A stretch of 64,000 nucleotides of DNA from Candidatus Hydrogenedentota bacterium. Its GTDB lineage: Bacteria > Hydrogenedentota > Hydrogenedentia > Hydrogenedentales > JAEUWI01. This document shows positions 43,199 to 55,672 of the stretch, piece by piece. The position numbers and the translations under genes are program-made. The notes below the pieces were generated by a model. The model was not told the origin of the DNA. It saw only the letters and a list, made by a program, of their open reading frames with translations, and searched no databases. Where the stretch lies: contig JAEUWI010000009.1 in assembly GCA_016791475.1 (NCBI GenBank), positions 1 to 64,000 on the forward strand. The letters are read 5' to 3'. Within the stretch, counting starts at the first letter, position 1. Every line of letters begins with the position of its first letter.

Positions 43199-45199
43199 TT
43201 ACTCGACTTCGGTCGCTTCTTTTTCAGTGGGGTTCAGACAGCCCTGGGCGGCATCCAGCTCGGCGTGGCTCCCCACCAGTACCAGCACGTCGCCCAGCGA
43301 AAGCTCGAAGGCGGCGGCGGGGTTGGTGTTGGGCTTTCCGCCCCGGACGACCGCAATGATCGTGACCCCGGAGCGTGCGCGCAGGTTGAGCTCGGCGATC
43401 GTCTTGCCAACGGCGGCACTGCCCTCGCCGATGTAGTAGGTCTTGGTGGCGGTGAGCCGGAAGACTTCGAGCAGTTCCTGCATGTTGTTGGACAGCTCGA
43501 CGGTTTCGTCTCTGAGGAGGCCGTAGCCGCCGGCGCGGACGGAGGCGATCTGGGCCTGGATGATGTTGTCCGGCACGCGGAATTCTGTCAGCACGGTGGC
43601 GAAGAGCTTGATGGAGACTTCGAAATCGGCGGGAATCACGGTGGTTGCGCCGGCGGACACGAGGGGCTCGAGTTCATTGATATAGTCCGTGCGGACGATG
43701 ATGGGCACATCGGGCCGCAGCACGCGGGCCTGGGCCACCATGCGGCGGGTGGCTTTTCTATCGTTTACGGCGATCACGAGGGCGCGCGCCTGGGCCAGGC
43801 CGGCCTCGGCGAGGATGCGCATGCGGGTGCCGTCCCCCACGAAGACCTCCTGCCCGTTGTCCCGACCTTCGCGGGCGAGCATGGGATTCATTTCGAGTAC
43901 GCAGCAGGGAATGTGGGTGGCCTTGAGGACGCGGCACAAGTTCTTTCCGTTGATGCCATAGCCCACGACGATGACGCGCTGCACGGCATCGTCGTCGCCG
44001 CCCGGGCCCTGCTCGTCCTTTGCGCCGCGCCGGAGGAGGTTTTCCGCGAACCGGCTGATGGCTCCGGACATGGGCAGGAGGGCCGCGCCGACCATCATGG
44101 TGCCCACGATGATGGGGATGAGGCTGTCGAGGATTTTCACGTCGAGGAGTTGGGCGCTGTTGGCCTCGCGGGCGAAGACGTAGCCGAATTCGCTTACGGT
44201 GCAGAGCCCGATGCCCGCCTGCACGCCCACGCGAAGGGGCCAGCCCGCGATGATGACCGCGGCGGTGTTTATGAGCGTCTTGGCGACGAGGATGGCGAGG
44301 ACGATGCCGAGGAGGCCAAGCCAGTGGTCGAGCACGTAGTGCATATCGACGAGCATGCCGAGTGAGATGAAGAAGAGGGCGTTGAATACGTCGCGGAAGG
44401 GGGTTATCTCGGCGACGAGCTGGTGGCGCTGATCGGCCTGGGCCAGGAGGAGCCCGGCCATGCAGGAGCCGAGTGCGAGGGGCCAGCCGACGAGGCCGGC
44501 AAAGGCGGCGCCGCCGAAGGCCATGAATACGGCGAAGAGGGTGAGCAGTTCGGGTCCGCCGTAGCGTCCGAGCCCCGAGAGGACCTTGGGGAGGACGATT
44601 CTGACGGCGACGACGGCGAGGACCATGGCAATGAGGCCGATGAGGGCCTGAATGATGGAGGCGCTTGCGGAGGAATCGCCGGATTTTGCGAAGAAGGGGA
44701 AGAGGAGCATGAGCACGATGACGTAGACGTCCTGCAGGAGCAGGTTACCGGTGCTGATGTGTCCCGCCGGGGTGCGAATTTCGTCGCGGTCGCTGAGGGT
44801 TTTCAATACGATGGCGGTACTGCTGAGGCTGATGGCGATGCCCATGAGGAGGGCGGGAATGGCCCCCATGCCGGTGAACAGGGTGAGGCAGGCGAGGGCG
44901 GCCACCGCGACGCCGACAAGTTGGATTGCCGTCATGACCAGGAGTCGGCGCCCCGCGTGGAGGAAGTGCTGGGGGGAGAGCTCGAGGCCGATGACGAAGA
45001 GCAGCAGCACCAGACCGAACTCGGCGAAGGACTCGACCTCTTCTTCATTGACCATGTGCAGTACGGAGGGGCCGATGAGTATGCCGGTGCAGAGGAAGCC
45101 GAGAATGGACGGCGCCTTGATAAATCGAAACGCGAGTGCGGCGATGAGCGCCGTGCCGAAGAGGACGGCGGATTGTGAGAGCAATTCTGCACTGTGCAT
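43199..45199 (-). CDS. Kef-type cation:proton antiporter with TrkA domains
   Basis: A 666-residue inner-membrane transporter: about 13 hydrophobic segments of the CPA2 Na+/H+ exchanger family over residues 1-385 (GFLCTGILIGPS, ISLSSTAIVLKTLSD), then a TrkA-N/RCK nucleotide-binding domain with the GYGINGKNL glycine motif near residue 410 and a TrkA-C domain at the end (IAELNLRARSGVTIIAVVRGG). It probably exports K+ or Na+ against protons under NAD(H) control. The gene starts 25 bases after the stop of a 50-codon gene in the same direction. Confidence 0.92.
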   Translation of the reverse strand: MHSAELLSQSAVLFGTALIAALAFRFIKAPSILGFLCTGILIGPSVLHMVNEEEVESFAEFGLVLLLFVIGLELSPQHFLHAGRRLLVMTAIQLVGVAVAALACLTLFTGMGAIPALLMGIAISLSSTAIVLKTLSDRDEIRTPAGHISTGNLLLQDVYVIVLMLLFPFFAKSGDSSASASIIQALIGLIAMVLAVVAVRIVLPKVLSGLGRYGGPELLTLFAVFMAFGGAAFAGLVGWPLALGSCMAGLLLAQADQRHQLVAEITPFRDVFNALFFISLGMLVDMHYVLDHWLGLLGIVLAILVAKTLINTAAVIIAGWPLRVGVQAGIGLCTVSEFGYVFAREANSAQLLDVKILDSLIPIIVGTMMVGAALLPMSGAISRFAENLLRRGAKDEQGPGGDDDAVQRVIVVGYGINGKNLCRVLKATHIPCCVLEMNPMLAREGRDNGQEVFVGDGTRMRILAEAGLAQARALVIAVNDRKATRRMVAQARVLRPDVPIIVRTDYINELEPLVSAGATTVIPADFEVSIKLFATVLTEFRVPDNIIQAQIASVRAGGYGLLRDETVELSNNMQELLEVFRLTATKTYYIGEGSAAVGKTIAELNLRARSGVTIIAVVRGGKPNTNPAAAFELSLGDVLVLVGSHAELDAAQGCLNPTEKEATEVE

Positions 45200-45224
45200 G
45201 AAACGGGGGGCTCCTGTCTGAAGG

Positions 45225-45377
45225 TCAGGTCGCGCGATCGAGCAGGATATCCACTTCGCCGCGGATTAGCTTCAGGATCTCTTTTCGGTGCTCTTCGGAG
45301 ACTTTGTAGTGTTGCTTTTCTTCGAGGAGTTCGATTGTTCGCATCGCAACCTGATGGGCGAAATCATGTACTTTCAT
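45225..45377 (-). CDS. 50-residue protein upstream of the antiporter
   Basis: Start at ATG 45377 with a GGGAGC ribosome site; the product (MKVHDFAHQVAMRTIELLEE...) is predicted to be mostly helical with a basic middle and an acidic end (EVDILLDRAT). It starts 20 bases beyond the metK terminator and stops 25 bases before the antiporter start, so the two may be co-expressed. No family recognised; a small regulator is possible. Confidence 0.5.
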   Translation of the reverse strand: MKVHDFAHQVAMRTIELLEEKQHYKVSEEHRKEILKLIRGEVDILLDRAT

Positions 45378-45396
45378 GGAAAGCTCCCGTGAATGT

Positions 45397-45434
45397 AAAA
45401 AAGCCATCTGACGCGTGTGAGTGTGTCAGATGGC
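45397..45434 (-). terminator. intrinsic terminator after metK
   Basis: A perfect 10-bp stem (45403-45412 with 45425-45434, loop of 12), followed on the minus strand by TTTTTTACATT. It ends the long rpsL-to-metK transcription unit. Confidence 0.9.
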
Positions 45435-45472
45435 CTGGGTGAATTCAATCGTGGACGATCATGCGCGGAATA

Positions 45473-46624
<1,152 letters not shown>

Positions 46625-46683
46625 GCGATCTTCCTGGCTCACGGTGGTCTCCTTAATTGGCCCTGGGGGCTGCTTGCGGGTGC

Positions 46684-47391
46684 TCAGGTCAACTGGGAAG
46701 CGAGAGAGGCCACATCGAGACGCACGCCGGGTCCCATGGTGGTGCTCATGCAGCAGCCTCTGAGGTAGATGCCTTTGCACGCCGACGGCTTCGCCTTGAT
46801 GATGGCGCGGATGACTTCGACGGCGTTTTCCTTGAGCTGCTCTTTGGTGAAGGAAGCACGGCCCACGGGAACGTGGATGTTCGCGTTCTTGTCGACGCGG
46901 AACTCGATCTTACCCTTCTTGATGTCCGTGACGGCCTGACCGACATTCGGCGTGACGGTGCCGGCCTTGGGGCTGGGCATCAGGCCGCGGGGTCCGAGGA
47001 CTTTGCCGAGGCGACCGACGAGGGCCATCATGTCGGGGGAGGCGACGGCGCTGTCGAAATCCGTCCAGCCGTCCTGAACGCGCTGGACGAGGTCTTCGGC
47101 GCCGACGGCTTCCGCACCGGCTTCCTTTGCCGCCGCGATCTGGTCGGCCTGCTTGCAGAAGACGACGACGCGGGCGACTTTGCCGGTGCCGTGGGGCAGG
47201 GACACGGAGCCACGGACCATCTGGTCCGCGTGGCGGGGATCGACGCCGAGGAGGAAGGCGAGGTCGACGCTCTCGTCAAACTTGGCGGTGGCGCATTCCT
47301 TGGCCTTTTCGGCGGCTTCTTCGATGCCGTGGAGGCGGTTGGGGTCGATTTTGCCTTCGAGGGCCTTGCGGCGCTTGCTGAGCTTTGCCAT
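46684..47391 (-). CDS. rplA: 50S ribosomal protein L1
   Basis: A 235-residue ribosomal protein of the L1 stalk that binds 23S rRNA and, in many bacteria, represses its own operon. It begins [11 protein letters not shown] and carries the typical [16 protein letters not shown] segment and [18 protein letters not shown] strand. The ATG at 47391 is preceded by GGGAGAA. It follows rplK after 128 bases containing a stable hairpin, and metK follows it. Confidence 0.97.
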   Translation of the reverse strand: MAKLSKRRKALEGKIDPNRLHGIEEAAEKAKECATAKFDESVDLAFLLGVDPRHADQMVRGSVSLPHGTGKVARVVVFCKQADQIAAAKEAGAEAVGAEDLVQRVQDGWTDFDSAVASPDMMALVGRLGKVLGPRGLMPSPKAGTVTPNVGQAVTDIKKGKIEFRVDKNANIHVPVGRASFTKEQLKENAVEVIRAIIKAKPSACKGIYLRGCCMSTTMGPGVRLDVASLASQLT

Positions 47392-47464
47392 GATGAATTC
47401 TCCCGTGGTGCATGCGAAGCCGGGGCTTCTCCCACTGTTGGCATTCACTATCGTTTAAGAACAA

Positions 47465-47491
47465 CACCGTCTCGGTGATTCCGAGACGGTG
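47465..47491 (-). promoter_or_regulatory. hairpin in the rplK-rplA intergenic region
   Basis: A perfect 11-bp stem (47465-47475 with 47481-47491, 5-base loop). On the minus strand TTGTTCTT follows, so it could be a partial terminator, attenuator or protein-binding site between L11 and L1. Confidence 0.6.
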
Positions 47492-47519
47492 CAAAAGAAC
47501 GGTTTTACATGAGCGGAAC

Positions 47520-47948
47520 TTATCCTTCGACGAGAAGGCCCATGCTGCGGGCGGTGCCCGCGATCATGCTTTTGGCCGACTCGATGCCGGATGCGTTCAG
47601 ATCGGGCATTTTGATGGTGGCGATTTCCTCGATCTGGGCGGCGGTGACGGTGCCGACTTTGACCTTGTTGGGCTGGCCGGACGCGGAGGCGAGCTTGGCG
47701 GCTTTTTTCAGCAGAACGGCCGCGGGCGGCGTCTTGGTGATGAAGCTGATGCTGCGGTCGTCATAGATGGTGATGACGACGGGGATGACCATCCCGGACT
47801 GCTCGCGCGTGCGTTCGTTGAACTGGTTGCAGAAGTCCATGATGTTTACGCCATGTTGGCCGAGGGCCGGACCCACGGGGGGTGCGGGGTTGGCCGCACC
47901 GGCGTTGACCTGCAACTTTACGATGGCTTTTATAGGTTTTGCCGCCAT
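47520..47948 (-). CDS. rplK: 50S ribosomal protein L11
   Basis: A 142-residue ribosomal protein of the GTPase-associated centre. It shows the proline-rich N-terminus ([18 protein letters not shown]) and the C-terminal [12 protein letters not shown] end, both standard. It lies between nusG and rplA, the normal order. Confidence 0.97.
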   Translation of the reverse strand: MAAKPIKAIVKLQVNAGAANPAPPVGPALGQHGVNIMDFCNQFNERTREQSGMVIPVVITIYDDRSISFITKTPPAAVLLKKAAKLASASGQPNKVKVGTVTAAQIEEIATIKMPDLNASGIESAKSMIAGTARSMGLLVEG

Positions 47949-48056
47949 GGCATTAACGCTCCATTCTTAGTGATTTGGTGCTCAAGAGCCTCGAACTGGA
48001 TTCCGTTGTATTCCAGCATGGGCAGCACCAGGTGTTGTTGGCTTGCGCCCGGTACC

Positions 48057-48704
48057 CTAGACTCGCTCCACCTGCCAGAATTCGACTTCCACACTGGTCA
48101 GGCGCTCAAAAATCTCTACCATAACCTTCATGTTACCGCGCTCGGCGTTGATCTCGTCGATCTTGCCGATGAAGTTCGCGAAGGAACCGTCAATAATCTT
48201 GACCCGTTCACCTTCGTCGAACTCGACTTTCGGCTTGGGACGGGCTTTTTCGCCGCGGCTCACCTCAACGATCTCGGCGATTTCCGAGTCTTCGAGGGGC
48301 ACCGGCAGGGTGCGGGACCCGATGAAACCGGTGACGCCGGGCGTTTCCTTGATGAGGTGCCAGAGCTCGGCGTAGTTTTCCGGGTGCTCGGGAAGCTGCA
48401 CGAGAACGTATCCCGGATAGGACTTCCGGCTCGGGCTGGCCTTGGTGCCGGGCCGAAGGTCGGTGTTCTCTTCCATCGGGACGAGCACGTTCGAGATCAG
48501 GTCGGAAAGGCCTTCCTGCTCGGCGGCGGCGATGAGCATATTCTGCACGTTCGCCTCCTGACCGGAGTGGGCGTGCAGGGCATACCAGCGCCGCCGGATG
48601 CCGTCCTGCGGGACGGGCTTCAACCGGATGCCGGAAACATCATCGTCATCACCATCGTCGAGCACATTCGCGTCTTCGATGTCTGCGAGGGGCTTGTCGG
48701 TCAC
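48057..48704 (-). CDS. nusG: transcription antitermination protein NusG
   Basis: A 215-residue RNA polymerase-binding factor. The NGN domain starts at about residue 38 (RRWYALHAHSGQE) and a KOW domain closes the protein (GERVKIIDGSFANF). The first 37 residues form an acidic, flexible extension (DDGDDDDVSG). The GTG at 48704 is preferred because GGAGG precedes it at the right spacing; an upstream ATG would overlap secE. It sits between secE and rplK as usual. Confidence 0.95.
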   Translation of the reverse strand: MTDKPLADIEDANVLDDGDDDDVSGIRLKPVPQDGIRRRWYALHAHSGQEANVQNMLIAAAEQEGLSDLISNVLVPMEENTDLRPGTKASPSRKSYPGYVLVQLPEHPENYAELWHLIKETPGVTGFIGSRTLPVPLEDSEIAEIVEVSRGEKARPKPKVEFDEGERVKIIDGSFANFIGKIDEINAERGNMKVMVEIFERLTSVEVEFWQVERV

Positions 48705-48717
48705 GGTGCGGCCTCCA

Positions 48718-48945
48718 TTATCCCGAAATTGCAAACAACAGGAGCACAAACTGCTCGAACACTTTGTCAAACAGGAATACGACCGCAGCCATGGCCAGCA
48801 GGAGGAACATGGTCACCTTGGTGGACACCTTGAGGTCATCGAGCGTGGGCCATGTCACCTTGCCCATCTCCACCAGCACGTCGGCGTAAAAACTCTGAAT
48901 CCGCGCGATGAGACCCGGTTTCTGTTGTTCTGTTGCTGTCGCCAT
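48718..48945 (-). CDS. secE: preprotein translocase subunit SecE
   Basis: A 75-residue inner-membrane protein with the family's amphipathic EMGKVTWPTLDDLKVSTKVT segment followed by a single transmembrane helix (MFLLLAMAAVVFLF). It clamps SecY in the translocon. The ATG at 48945 gives the short single-span form; the upstream open frame covers the tRNA and is not coding. Located between tRNA-Trp and nusG. Confidence 0.95.
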   Translation of the reverse strand: MATATEQQKPGLIARIQSFYADVLVEMGKVTWPTLDDLKVSTKVTMFLLLAMAAVVFLFDKVFEQFVLLLFAISG

Positions 48946-48978
48946 GAATAACCTTTGCGTCGTACGAAAAAACTTAAA

Positions 48979-49054
48979 TGGCAGGCCTGGAGGGACTCGA
49001 ACCCCCAACCTTCGGCTTTGGAGGCCGCTACACTAGCCATTGTGTTACAGGCCT
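48979..49054 (-). tRNA. tRNA-Trp (CCA anticodon)
   Basis: A 76-base tRNA on the minus strand: acceptor stem AGGCCTG with CAGGCCT, anticodon loop CTCCAAA giving anticodon CCA, the TTCGAGT T-loop, and an encoded 3' CCA. Its place between rpmG and secE is common in bacteria. Confidence 0.97.
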
Positions 49055-49095
49055 GCAGTACCATCCGGGGTAAGGATGGTAAAGATCGAGTTGGA

Positions 49096-49245
49096 TTAGC
49101 GCGTTTCCCGGTGCAGGGTGTGCTTGCGGTCGAACTTGCAGTATTTCTTCAGTTCGAGGCGCTCGGGATGCTTGCGCTTGTCACGCATGCCGGTGTAATT
49201 ACGGCGCTTGCACTCGGTGCATTGTATCGTTATTTTCTCTCTCAT
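49096..49245 (-). CDS. rpmG: 50S ribosomal protein L33
   Basis: A 49-residue ribosomal protein starting [12 protein letters not shown] and ending [10 protein letters not shown]. The first zinc-type pair (CTEC) is present but the second is CKFD, so one ligand is missing and zinc binding is probably partial or lost. It lies between tuf and tRNA-Trp. Confidence 0.93.
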   Translation of the reverse strand: MREKITIQCTECKRRNYTGMRDKRKHPERLELKKYCKFDRKHTLHRETR

Positions 49246-49280
49246 GCAACTATACCCACTGGTTGTGGACCGCGGAGGGT

Positions 49281-50471
<1,191 letters not shown>

Positions 50472-50556
50472 GTCTTCGTTTCTCCTTCTTTACGGCTGCC
50501 GCGGGGTTGTCGCGGCGATTCCAAATTTACGGTCTTCGGTAACGCAGTGCCGGATA

Positions 50557-52650
50557 TTAGAACCGGAAGCTGTTGCCAGCCTTTTCCATGATTTCGTTGG
50601 CCACGCTGGTGGGCGCGGGTTCGTAGCTCGCAAATTCCATGCTGTAGGAAGCGCGGCCCTGGGTGCGCGAACGGAGGGTGTTGGCGTAGCCGAACATTTC
50701 CGCAAGGGGCACATAGGCCTTGATCGTCTGGGTCGTGCTTTCGCTTTCCATACCTTCGAGGCGGCCGCGGCGGCTGTTGAAGTCGCCGATCACGTCGCCG
50801 GTGTATTCGTCGGGGGTAATCACTTCCACCTTCATCACCGGCTCAAGCAGCACGGGGGACGCCTTGGGGGCGGCCTGCTTCAGGGCCATGGACCCGGCGA
50901 TCTGGAAGGCCATTTCGGAGGAGTCCACTTCGTGGAACGAGCCGAAGGTAAGGGTTACCTTCACGTCCACCATGGGGTAGCCGGAGATAACGCCGGATTC
51001 CACCGCTTCCTTGCAGCCTTTTTCCACCGCGGGAATGTATTCCTTGGGGATCACGCCGCCCACCACCTTGTTTTCAAAGGTGAAGCCGGAGTTCGGCTCG
51101 CCGGGTCCCAGGGTAAGGACCACGTGGCCGTACTGACCGCGACCGCCGGACTGGCGGACGAACTTGCATTCGGCTTCGGCTTCCTTGCGGATGGATTCGC
51201 GGTAGGCCACCATGGGCTTGCCCACGTTGGCTTCGACCTTGAACTCGCGCTTCATGCGGTCGACGATGATGTCGAGGTGAAGCTCGCCCATGCCGGCGAT
51301 GATGGTCTGGCCGGTTTCTTCGTCGCTGTAAACGCGGAAGGTCGGATCTTCTTCGGCCAGCTTGACCAGCGAGTCGGACATCTTGTCCTGATCGGCCTTG
51401 GTCTTGGGCTCGATGGCGATGTGCACCACGGGCTCGGGGAAGTCCACCTTCATCAGAGCGATGGGATTCTTTTCATCGCACAGGGTGTCGCCGGTGGTCG
51501 TGTTCTTGCAGCCGATTACCGCGCCGATGTCACCCGCGCGCAGCTCCTGAAGGTCGGAGCGTTCGTTCGCGTGCATTTCCAGCAGGCGGCCGAGGCGCTC
51601 GCGCTTGCCCGTGCGCACGTTGATCACCTGGTCGCCCGCCTTCAGAACACCGGAGTACACGCGGATGAAGGTAAGACGGCCAACGTGGGGGTCGGTGATG
51701 ATCTTGAAGGCAAGGGCCGAGAAGGATTCGTCGTCGGAGGGCTTGCGGACCATCCGGTTTTCGGGGTGGTGGGGTTCCGCGCCGACGATCTCATCCACAT
51801 CCACGGGGGAGGGAAGGTAGGCCACGACATTGTCGAGCATGAGGCGCACGCCCTTGCTGCGCAGGGCCGTACCGGCCATAACGGGCGTAAAAGCGCCGTG
51901 GAGAGTGCCCTTGCGGATGCCGGCCTGAATTTCTTCGATGGTCAGCTCTTCCTCGGCGAAGTACTTTTCCATGAGGGCCTCGTCCGCTTCCGCAGCCGCT
52001 TCCACCAGGGTATGACGCCATTCCTCGGCCTGTTCCTGAAGCTCCGCGGGAATCGGGATTTCGACCTGTTCGGTGGCGGCGCCCTCACCCTTCCAGGTGA
52101 AGGCCTTCATGGTCACGAGGTCAATCACGCCGTTGAACTGGTCTTCGGAACCGATGGGGAGCTGAACCGGAATCGGGTTGGCGCCCAGACGGTCCTTCAT
52201 GGTCTTGATGGCTTTTTCGAAGTTCGCGCCCACGCGGTCCATCTTGTTGATGAAGGCGATACGGGGAACGTGGTAGCGGTCGGCCTGGCGCCACACCGTT
52301 TCGGACTGGGGCTGCACGCCCGCCACCGCGCAGAACACGGCCACCGCGCCGTCGAGCACGCGCAGGGAGCGCTCCACTTCGGCGGTGAAGTCCACGTGGC
52401 CCGGGGTGTCGATGATATTGATCTTGTGGCCCTTCCATTCGCACGCCGTTGCGGCCGACGTAATGGTGATGCCGCGTTCGCGTTCCTGGGCCATGTAATC
52501 CATGGTCGCGGCGCCGTCGTGCACTTCGCCCACGCGGTGCACGCGACCGGAGTAGAACAGCACGCGCTCGGTGACGGTGGTCTTACCCGCGTCAATGTGC
52601 GCCATGATGCCGATATTCCGAACTTTGTCCAGGGGAAGTGAACGAGCCAC
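50557..52650 (-). CDS. fusA: elongation factor G
   Basis: A 697-residue translocase GTPase. The N-terminal G domain has [17 protein letters not shown] and [10 protein letters not shown]; domains II-V follow at normal length, with the domain [11 protein letters not shown] segment. It lies between rpsG and tuf. The ATG at 52650 is followed by the usual [19 protein letters not shown] opening. Confidence 0.98.
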   Translation of the reverse strand: MARSLPLDKVRNIGIMAHIDAGKTTVTERVLFYSGRVHRVGEVHDGAATMDYMAQERERGITITSAATACEWKGHKINIIDTPGHVDFTAEVERSLRVLDGAVAVFCAVAGVQPQSETVWRQADRYHVPRIAFINKMDRVGANFEKAIKTMKDRLGANPIPVQLPIGSEDQFNGVIDLVTMKAFTWKGEGAATEQVEIPIPAELQEQAEEWRHTLVEAAAEADEALMEKYFAEEELTIEEIQAGIRKGTLHGAFTPVMAGTALRSKGVRLMLDNVVAYLPSPVDVDEIVGAEPHHPENRMVRKPSDDESFSALAFKIITDPHVGRLTFIRVYSGVLKAGDQVINVRTGKRERLGRLLEMHANERSDLQELRAGDIGAVIGCKNTTTGDTLCDEKNPIALMKVDFPEPVVHIAIEPKTKADQDKMSDSLVKLAEEDPTFRVYSDEETGQTIIAGMGELHLDIIVDRMKREFKVEANVGKPMVAYRESIRKEAEAECKFVRQSGGRGQYGHVVLTLGPGEPNSGFTFENKVVGGVIPKEYIPAVEKGCKEAVESGVISGYPMVDVKVTLTFGSFHEVDSSEMAFQIAGSMALKQAAPKASPVLLEPVMKVEVITPDEYTGDVIGDFNSRRGRLEGMESESTTQTIKAYVPLAEMFGYANTLRSRTQGRASYSMEFASYEPAPTSVANEIMEKAGNSFRF

Positions 52651-52865
52651 AATATATTCCTCTTAAATTAGCTGTAAAACGCCTCGTGTGCGCTGCGCAT
52701 CTGTCTGCGCAAACCCTGAATACGCCCATACCGGGCGTCAGGCACACACAACACAGCCCGTCACCCCGCCTACGGAAAGACAGGGCGCAAGACTGGCAAT
52801 TCTCCTACGAGGGCCCGGGTCGGACGACATGTCACAAGGACACGGCGCAACCTCGAACCACGAAA

Positions 52866-53339
52866 CTAGAATCGGAAATGGGCAAACGCTTTGTTGGCTT
52901 CCGCCATACGGTGCGTATCTTCTTTCCGCTTGATGGTGGTACCCTGACGCCCGTAGGCATCCAGAAGCTCACCCGCGAGACGCTCGCGCATCGTCTTCTC
53001 GCCGCGCTTGCGGGAGAATTCGATCATCCAGCGGAATGCGATGGCCGTGCGGGTCGCGGGCGCGATCTCCACAGGGACCTGATACGTCGCACCGCCAACA
53101 CGGCGGGACTTGACGTGAAGCAGGGGCTTCGCGTTGTCGATGGCCGTGTTGAAGACAGACAGAGGATCTTCCGAGGGCAGTTTGGCCTTTACCAAATCCA
53201 GTGCGCCATAGACGATGGATTCGGCCACGCTCTTCTTGCCATCAACCATTACGGCATTGATGAACTTGCTGAGCGTGATGCTGCCAAACTTCGGATCAGG
53301 CAGGATTTCCCGTTTTTGAATTTCTCTCCGTCGAGCCAT
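52866..53339 (-). CDS. rpsG: 30S ribosomal protein S7
   Basis: A 157-residue 16S rRNA-binding protein. It begins [16 protein letters not shown] and carries the [13 protein letters not shown] loop and a C-terminal [20 protein letters not shown], all standard. It follows rpsL by about 50 bases; a 215-base gap without recognisable features separates it from fusA. Confidence 0.97.
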   Translation of the reverse strand: MARRREIQKREILPDPKFGSITLSKFINAVMVDGKKSVAESIVYGALDLVKAKLPSEDPLSVFNTAIDNAKPLLHVKSRRVGGATYQVPVEIAPATRTAIAFRWMIEFSRKRGEKTMRERLAGELLDAYGRQGTTIKRKEDTHRMAEANKAFAHFRF

Positions 53340-53388
53340 TTTATTATCGTTCCATTAGCTTCTAGCTACTCGTAAATACAGACGAAAA

Positions 53389-53811
<423 letters not shown>

Positions 53812-53878
53812 AACGACTACTCCTCATTGGGAAACGGATTGTGCGGACAGAAGAACTCCGCCCAGACAACGGCCCAGA

Positions 53879-53907
53879 AGCATAGCAAAATTTGCTGGCT
53901 TTGTCAA
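53879..53907 (-). promoter_or_regulatory. promoter of the rpsL-to-metK cluster
   Basis: On the minus strand TTGACA (53907 to 53902), a 17-base spacer and an extended TGCTATGCT (hexamer 53884 to 53879), about 68 bases before rpsL: the best match to a housekeeping promoter in the window. Confidence 0.8.
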
Positions 53908-54105
53908 CACCCTTGTTCTTTCCAAGGGCATTAACTTTGCCTGCAGGTTCAGGGGACTTCGGGGCAAGACGTGTATTATCCCTTTTATGCGGTGGTCATG
54001 TCAAGTTTCACGCAGCTTTTCTTTTCTCGGTCGTTTCCCGTTGACCCGGAGCGCCATCCCGGCCTACCATCCAATGGTGTATGAACCGGGTTTGGAGCTG
54101 CCTCT

Positions 54106-55338
54106 ATGAACACCTTCTCCGTGCTTGCCTGCCTCCTCCTCCTCGCTGCTGGCCCGCTGCCGTCGCCCGGCCCCCATGCCGTTTCGGGTAGCGATGGCCT
54201 GACCTATACCATTGATTTAACTACAGTTATCGAGGATTTTGATGGGGAAAAGTGCTGGTTTCACCCCCGCGCCGGCATCCTGCCCAATGCCAATGGCGAC
54301 CCCACCGTCCTCTTGACGATGCAGCGCTGGCAGGTCAACGTTTCGGACTATTTCTCGGGCCTGAGCATGGTCCAGTCGGTGGACCTCGGGCGCTCGTGGA
54401 CCCCGCCGGTCGTGGTCGAGGCGCTCGCCATGCGCCGGGAAGACGATCAAGCCACGGTCGGTGTTTGTGACTTCACCCCCGGCTGGCACCCGCAGACCGG
54501 GAAGCTCCTCGGCTTTGGACATACCGTGCGCTACCAGGGTGGCAAACTGATGAAAGACCCGCGCCCCCGCGAAACGGCGTGGTCGGTCTATGACGCCGAG
54601 GCGGGCACCTGGCGCGCGTGGCAGACGATCAACATGCCCGATGTGCCCGAGTTCTATAACAGCGGCAACGGCTGCGGACAGTGGCTGGTGGACGACAGCG
54701 GCGACCTGCTCGTTCCATTCTACTTCAAGGAGAGGGGAAGCAACGTCTACGCAAGCGCCGTGATGCGGCTTCGTTTCGATGGCAACGCCATGACTTATAT
54801 AGAACATGGTGCGCCACTGCGTGTCGAGACGCCGCGCGGCGCGTACGAACCGTCGCTCACGCGCTTCCGGGGGAAGTACTACCTCACGCTGCGCAACGAC
54901 GATCGCGCCTACGTTTCTCGCGGCGGGGACGGCCTCAACTTCGAGCCCATCCGCCCCTGGACCTTCGACGATGGCGAAGAGATCGGCAGCTACAACACCC
55001 AGGCCCACTGGGTCACCCACAGCGACGCGCTGTTCCTCGTCTACACGCGCAAAGGCGCGAACAACGACCACATCCTGCGCCACCGCGCGCCCCTGTTCAT
55101 GAGCCAGGTGGACACCGAACGCATGTGCCTGATTCGCGCCACGGAACAAATCGTCATCCCGGAACGCGGCGCCATGCTCGGCAATTTCGGCGTGGTCACC
55201 GTCAACCCGCACGAGACCTGGATCACCGACGCCGAAGGCATGCACAAGTCCGGTGAGCCGGAAAAACACGGCGCCACCGGCGCGGTCTGGGCCTCGAAGA
55301 TTCGGTGGTCGAAGCCGAATTTGCTGCGGTTGCCATAG
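54106..55338 (+). CDS. secreted sialidase-like (BNR) protein
   Basis: A 410-residue exported protein with a leucine-rich signal peptide and a propeller of sialidase-superfamily type: an Asp-box-like VDLGRSWTPP, repeated beta-strand blades (AVMRLRFDGNAMTYIEHG, YYLTLRNDDRAYVSRGGDG) and a late YNTQAHWVTHSDALFLVY. It is distinct in sequence from the shorter one at 13472. Likely acts on external glycans; substrate unknown. The ATG at 54106 follows a promoter-like TTGACC (54041) and TACCAT (54065). Confidence 0.75.
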   Translation: MNTFSVLACLLLLAAGPLPSPGPHAVSGSDGLTYTIDLTTVIEDFDGEKCWFHPRAGILPNANGDPTVLLTMQRWQVNVSDYFSGLSMVQSVDLGRSWTPPVVVEALAMRREDDQATVGVCDFTPGWHPQTGKLLGFGHTVRYQGGKLMKDPRPRETAWSVYDAEAGTWRAWQTINMPDVPEFYNSGNGCGQWLVDDSGDLLVPFYFKERGSNVYASAVMRLRFDGNAMTYIEHGAPLRVETPRGAYEPSLTRFRGKYYLTLRNDDRAYVSRGGDGLNFEPIRPWTFDDGEEIGSYNTQAHWVTHSDALFLVYTRKGANNDHILRHRAPLFMSQVDTERMCLIRATEQIVIPERGAMLGNFGVVTVNPHETWITDAEGMHKSGEPEKHGATGAVWASKIRWSKPNLLRLP

Positions 55339-55456
55339 GACTGGATGGGGTTTTTCTGTTGCGCAAAATGGTGAGAAAAAGGTGTACAATGGCGTGCGGG
55401 ATCGACTGTGGTTAACGCCAGGCCCGAGTGTATTCAATGAAGGATAGCAACACGCA

Positions 55457-55672
55457 ATGACCTCAATCCCAACCAATCGAATCTGCACCAGCCGGGTAAT
55501 TCGCCCCGGCGCAACGCCGCAGGACGAGCCGCAGCCAGCCCCCTCAACACCGGGGGAACGCATGGAAGCTGTATGGACATTGACGCTGGCTTGTCTGGCC
55601 TGGAACGGGGGCATTGATGGTGAACCAAGACTTCAGCGATCTGTTGTCCGAATTCAACGCCCAGAGCGTTGA
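55457..55672 (+). CDS. 71-residue protein overlapping the nucleotidyltransferase gene
   Basis: Starts at ATG 55457 and ends within the next gene, overlapping it by 56 bases. The product has a proline-rich first half, then SPGERMEAVWTLTL-type sequence (here STPGERMEAVWTLTLACLAW) and a basic tail (RLQRSVVRIQRPER). The overlap and order suggest co-expression with the nucleotidyltransferase, as in toxin-antitoxin pairs; that is inference, and no family is named. Confidence 0.5.
   Translation: MTSIPTNRICTSRVIRPGATPQDEPQPAPSTPGERMEAVWTLTLACLAWNGGIDGEPRLQRSVVRIQRPER

Noticed and set aside
46625-46683. SAM riboswitch in front of metK
   Set aside because: The gap to rplA is only 59 bases and holds no multi-helix structure of that kind.
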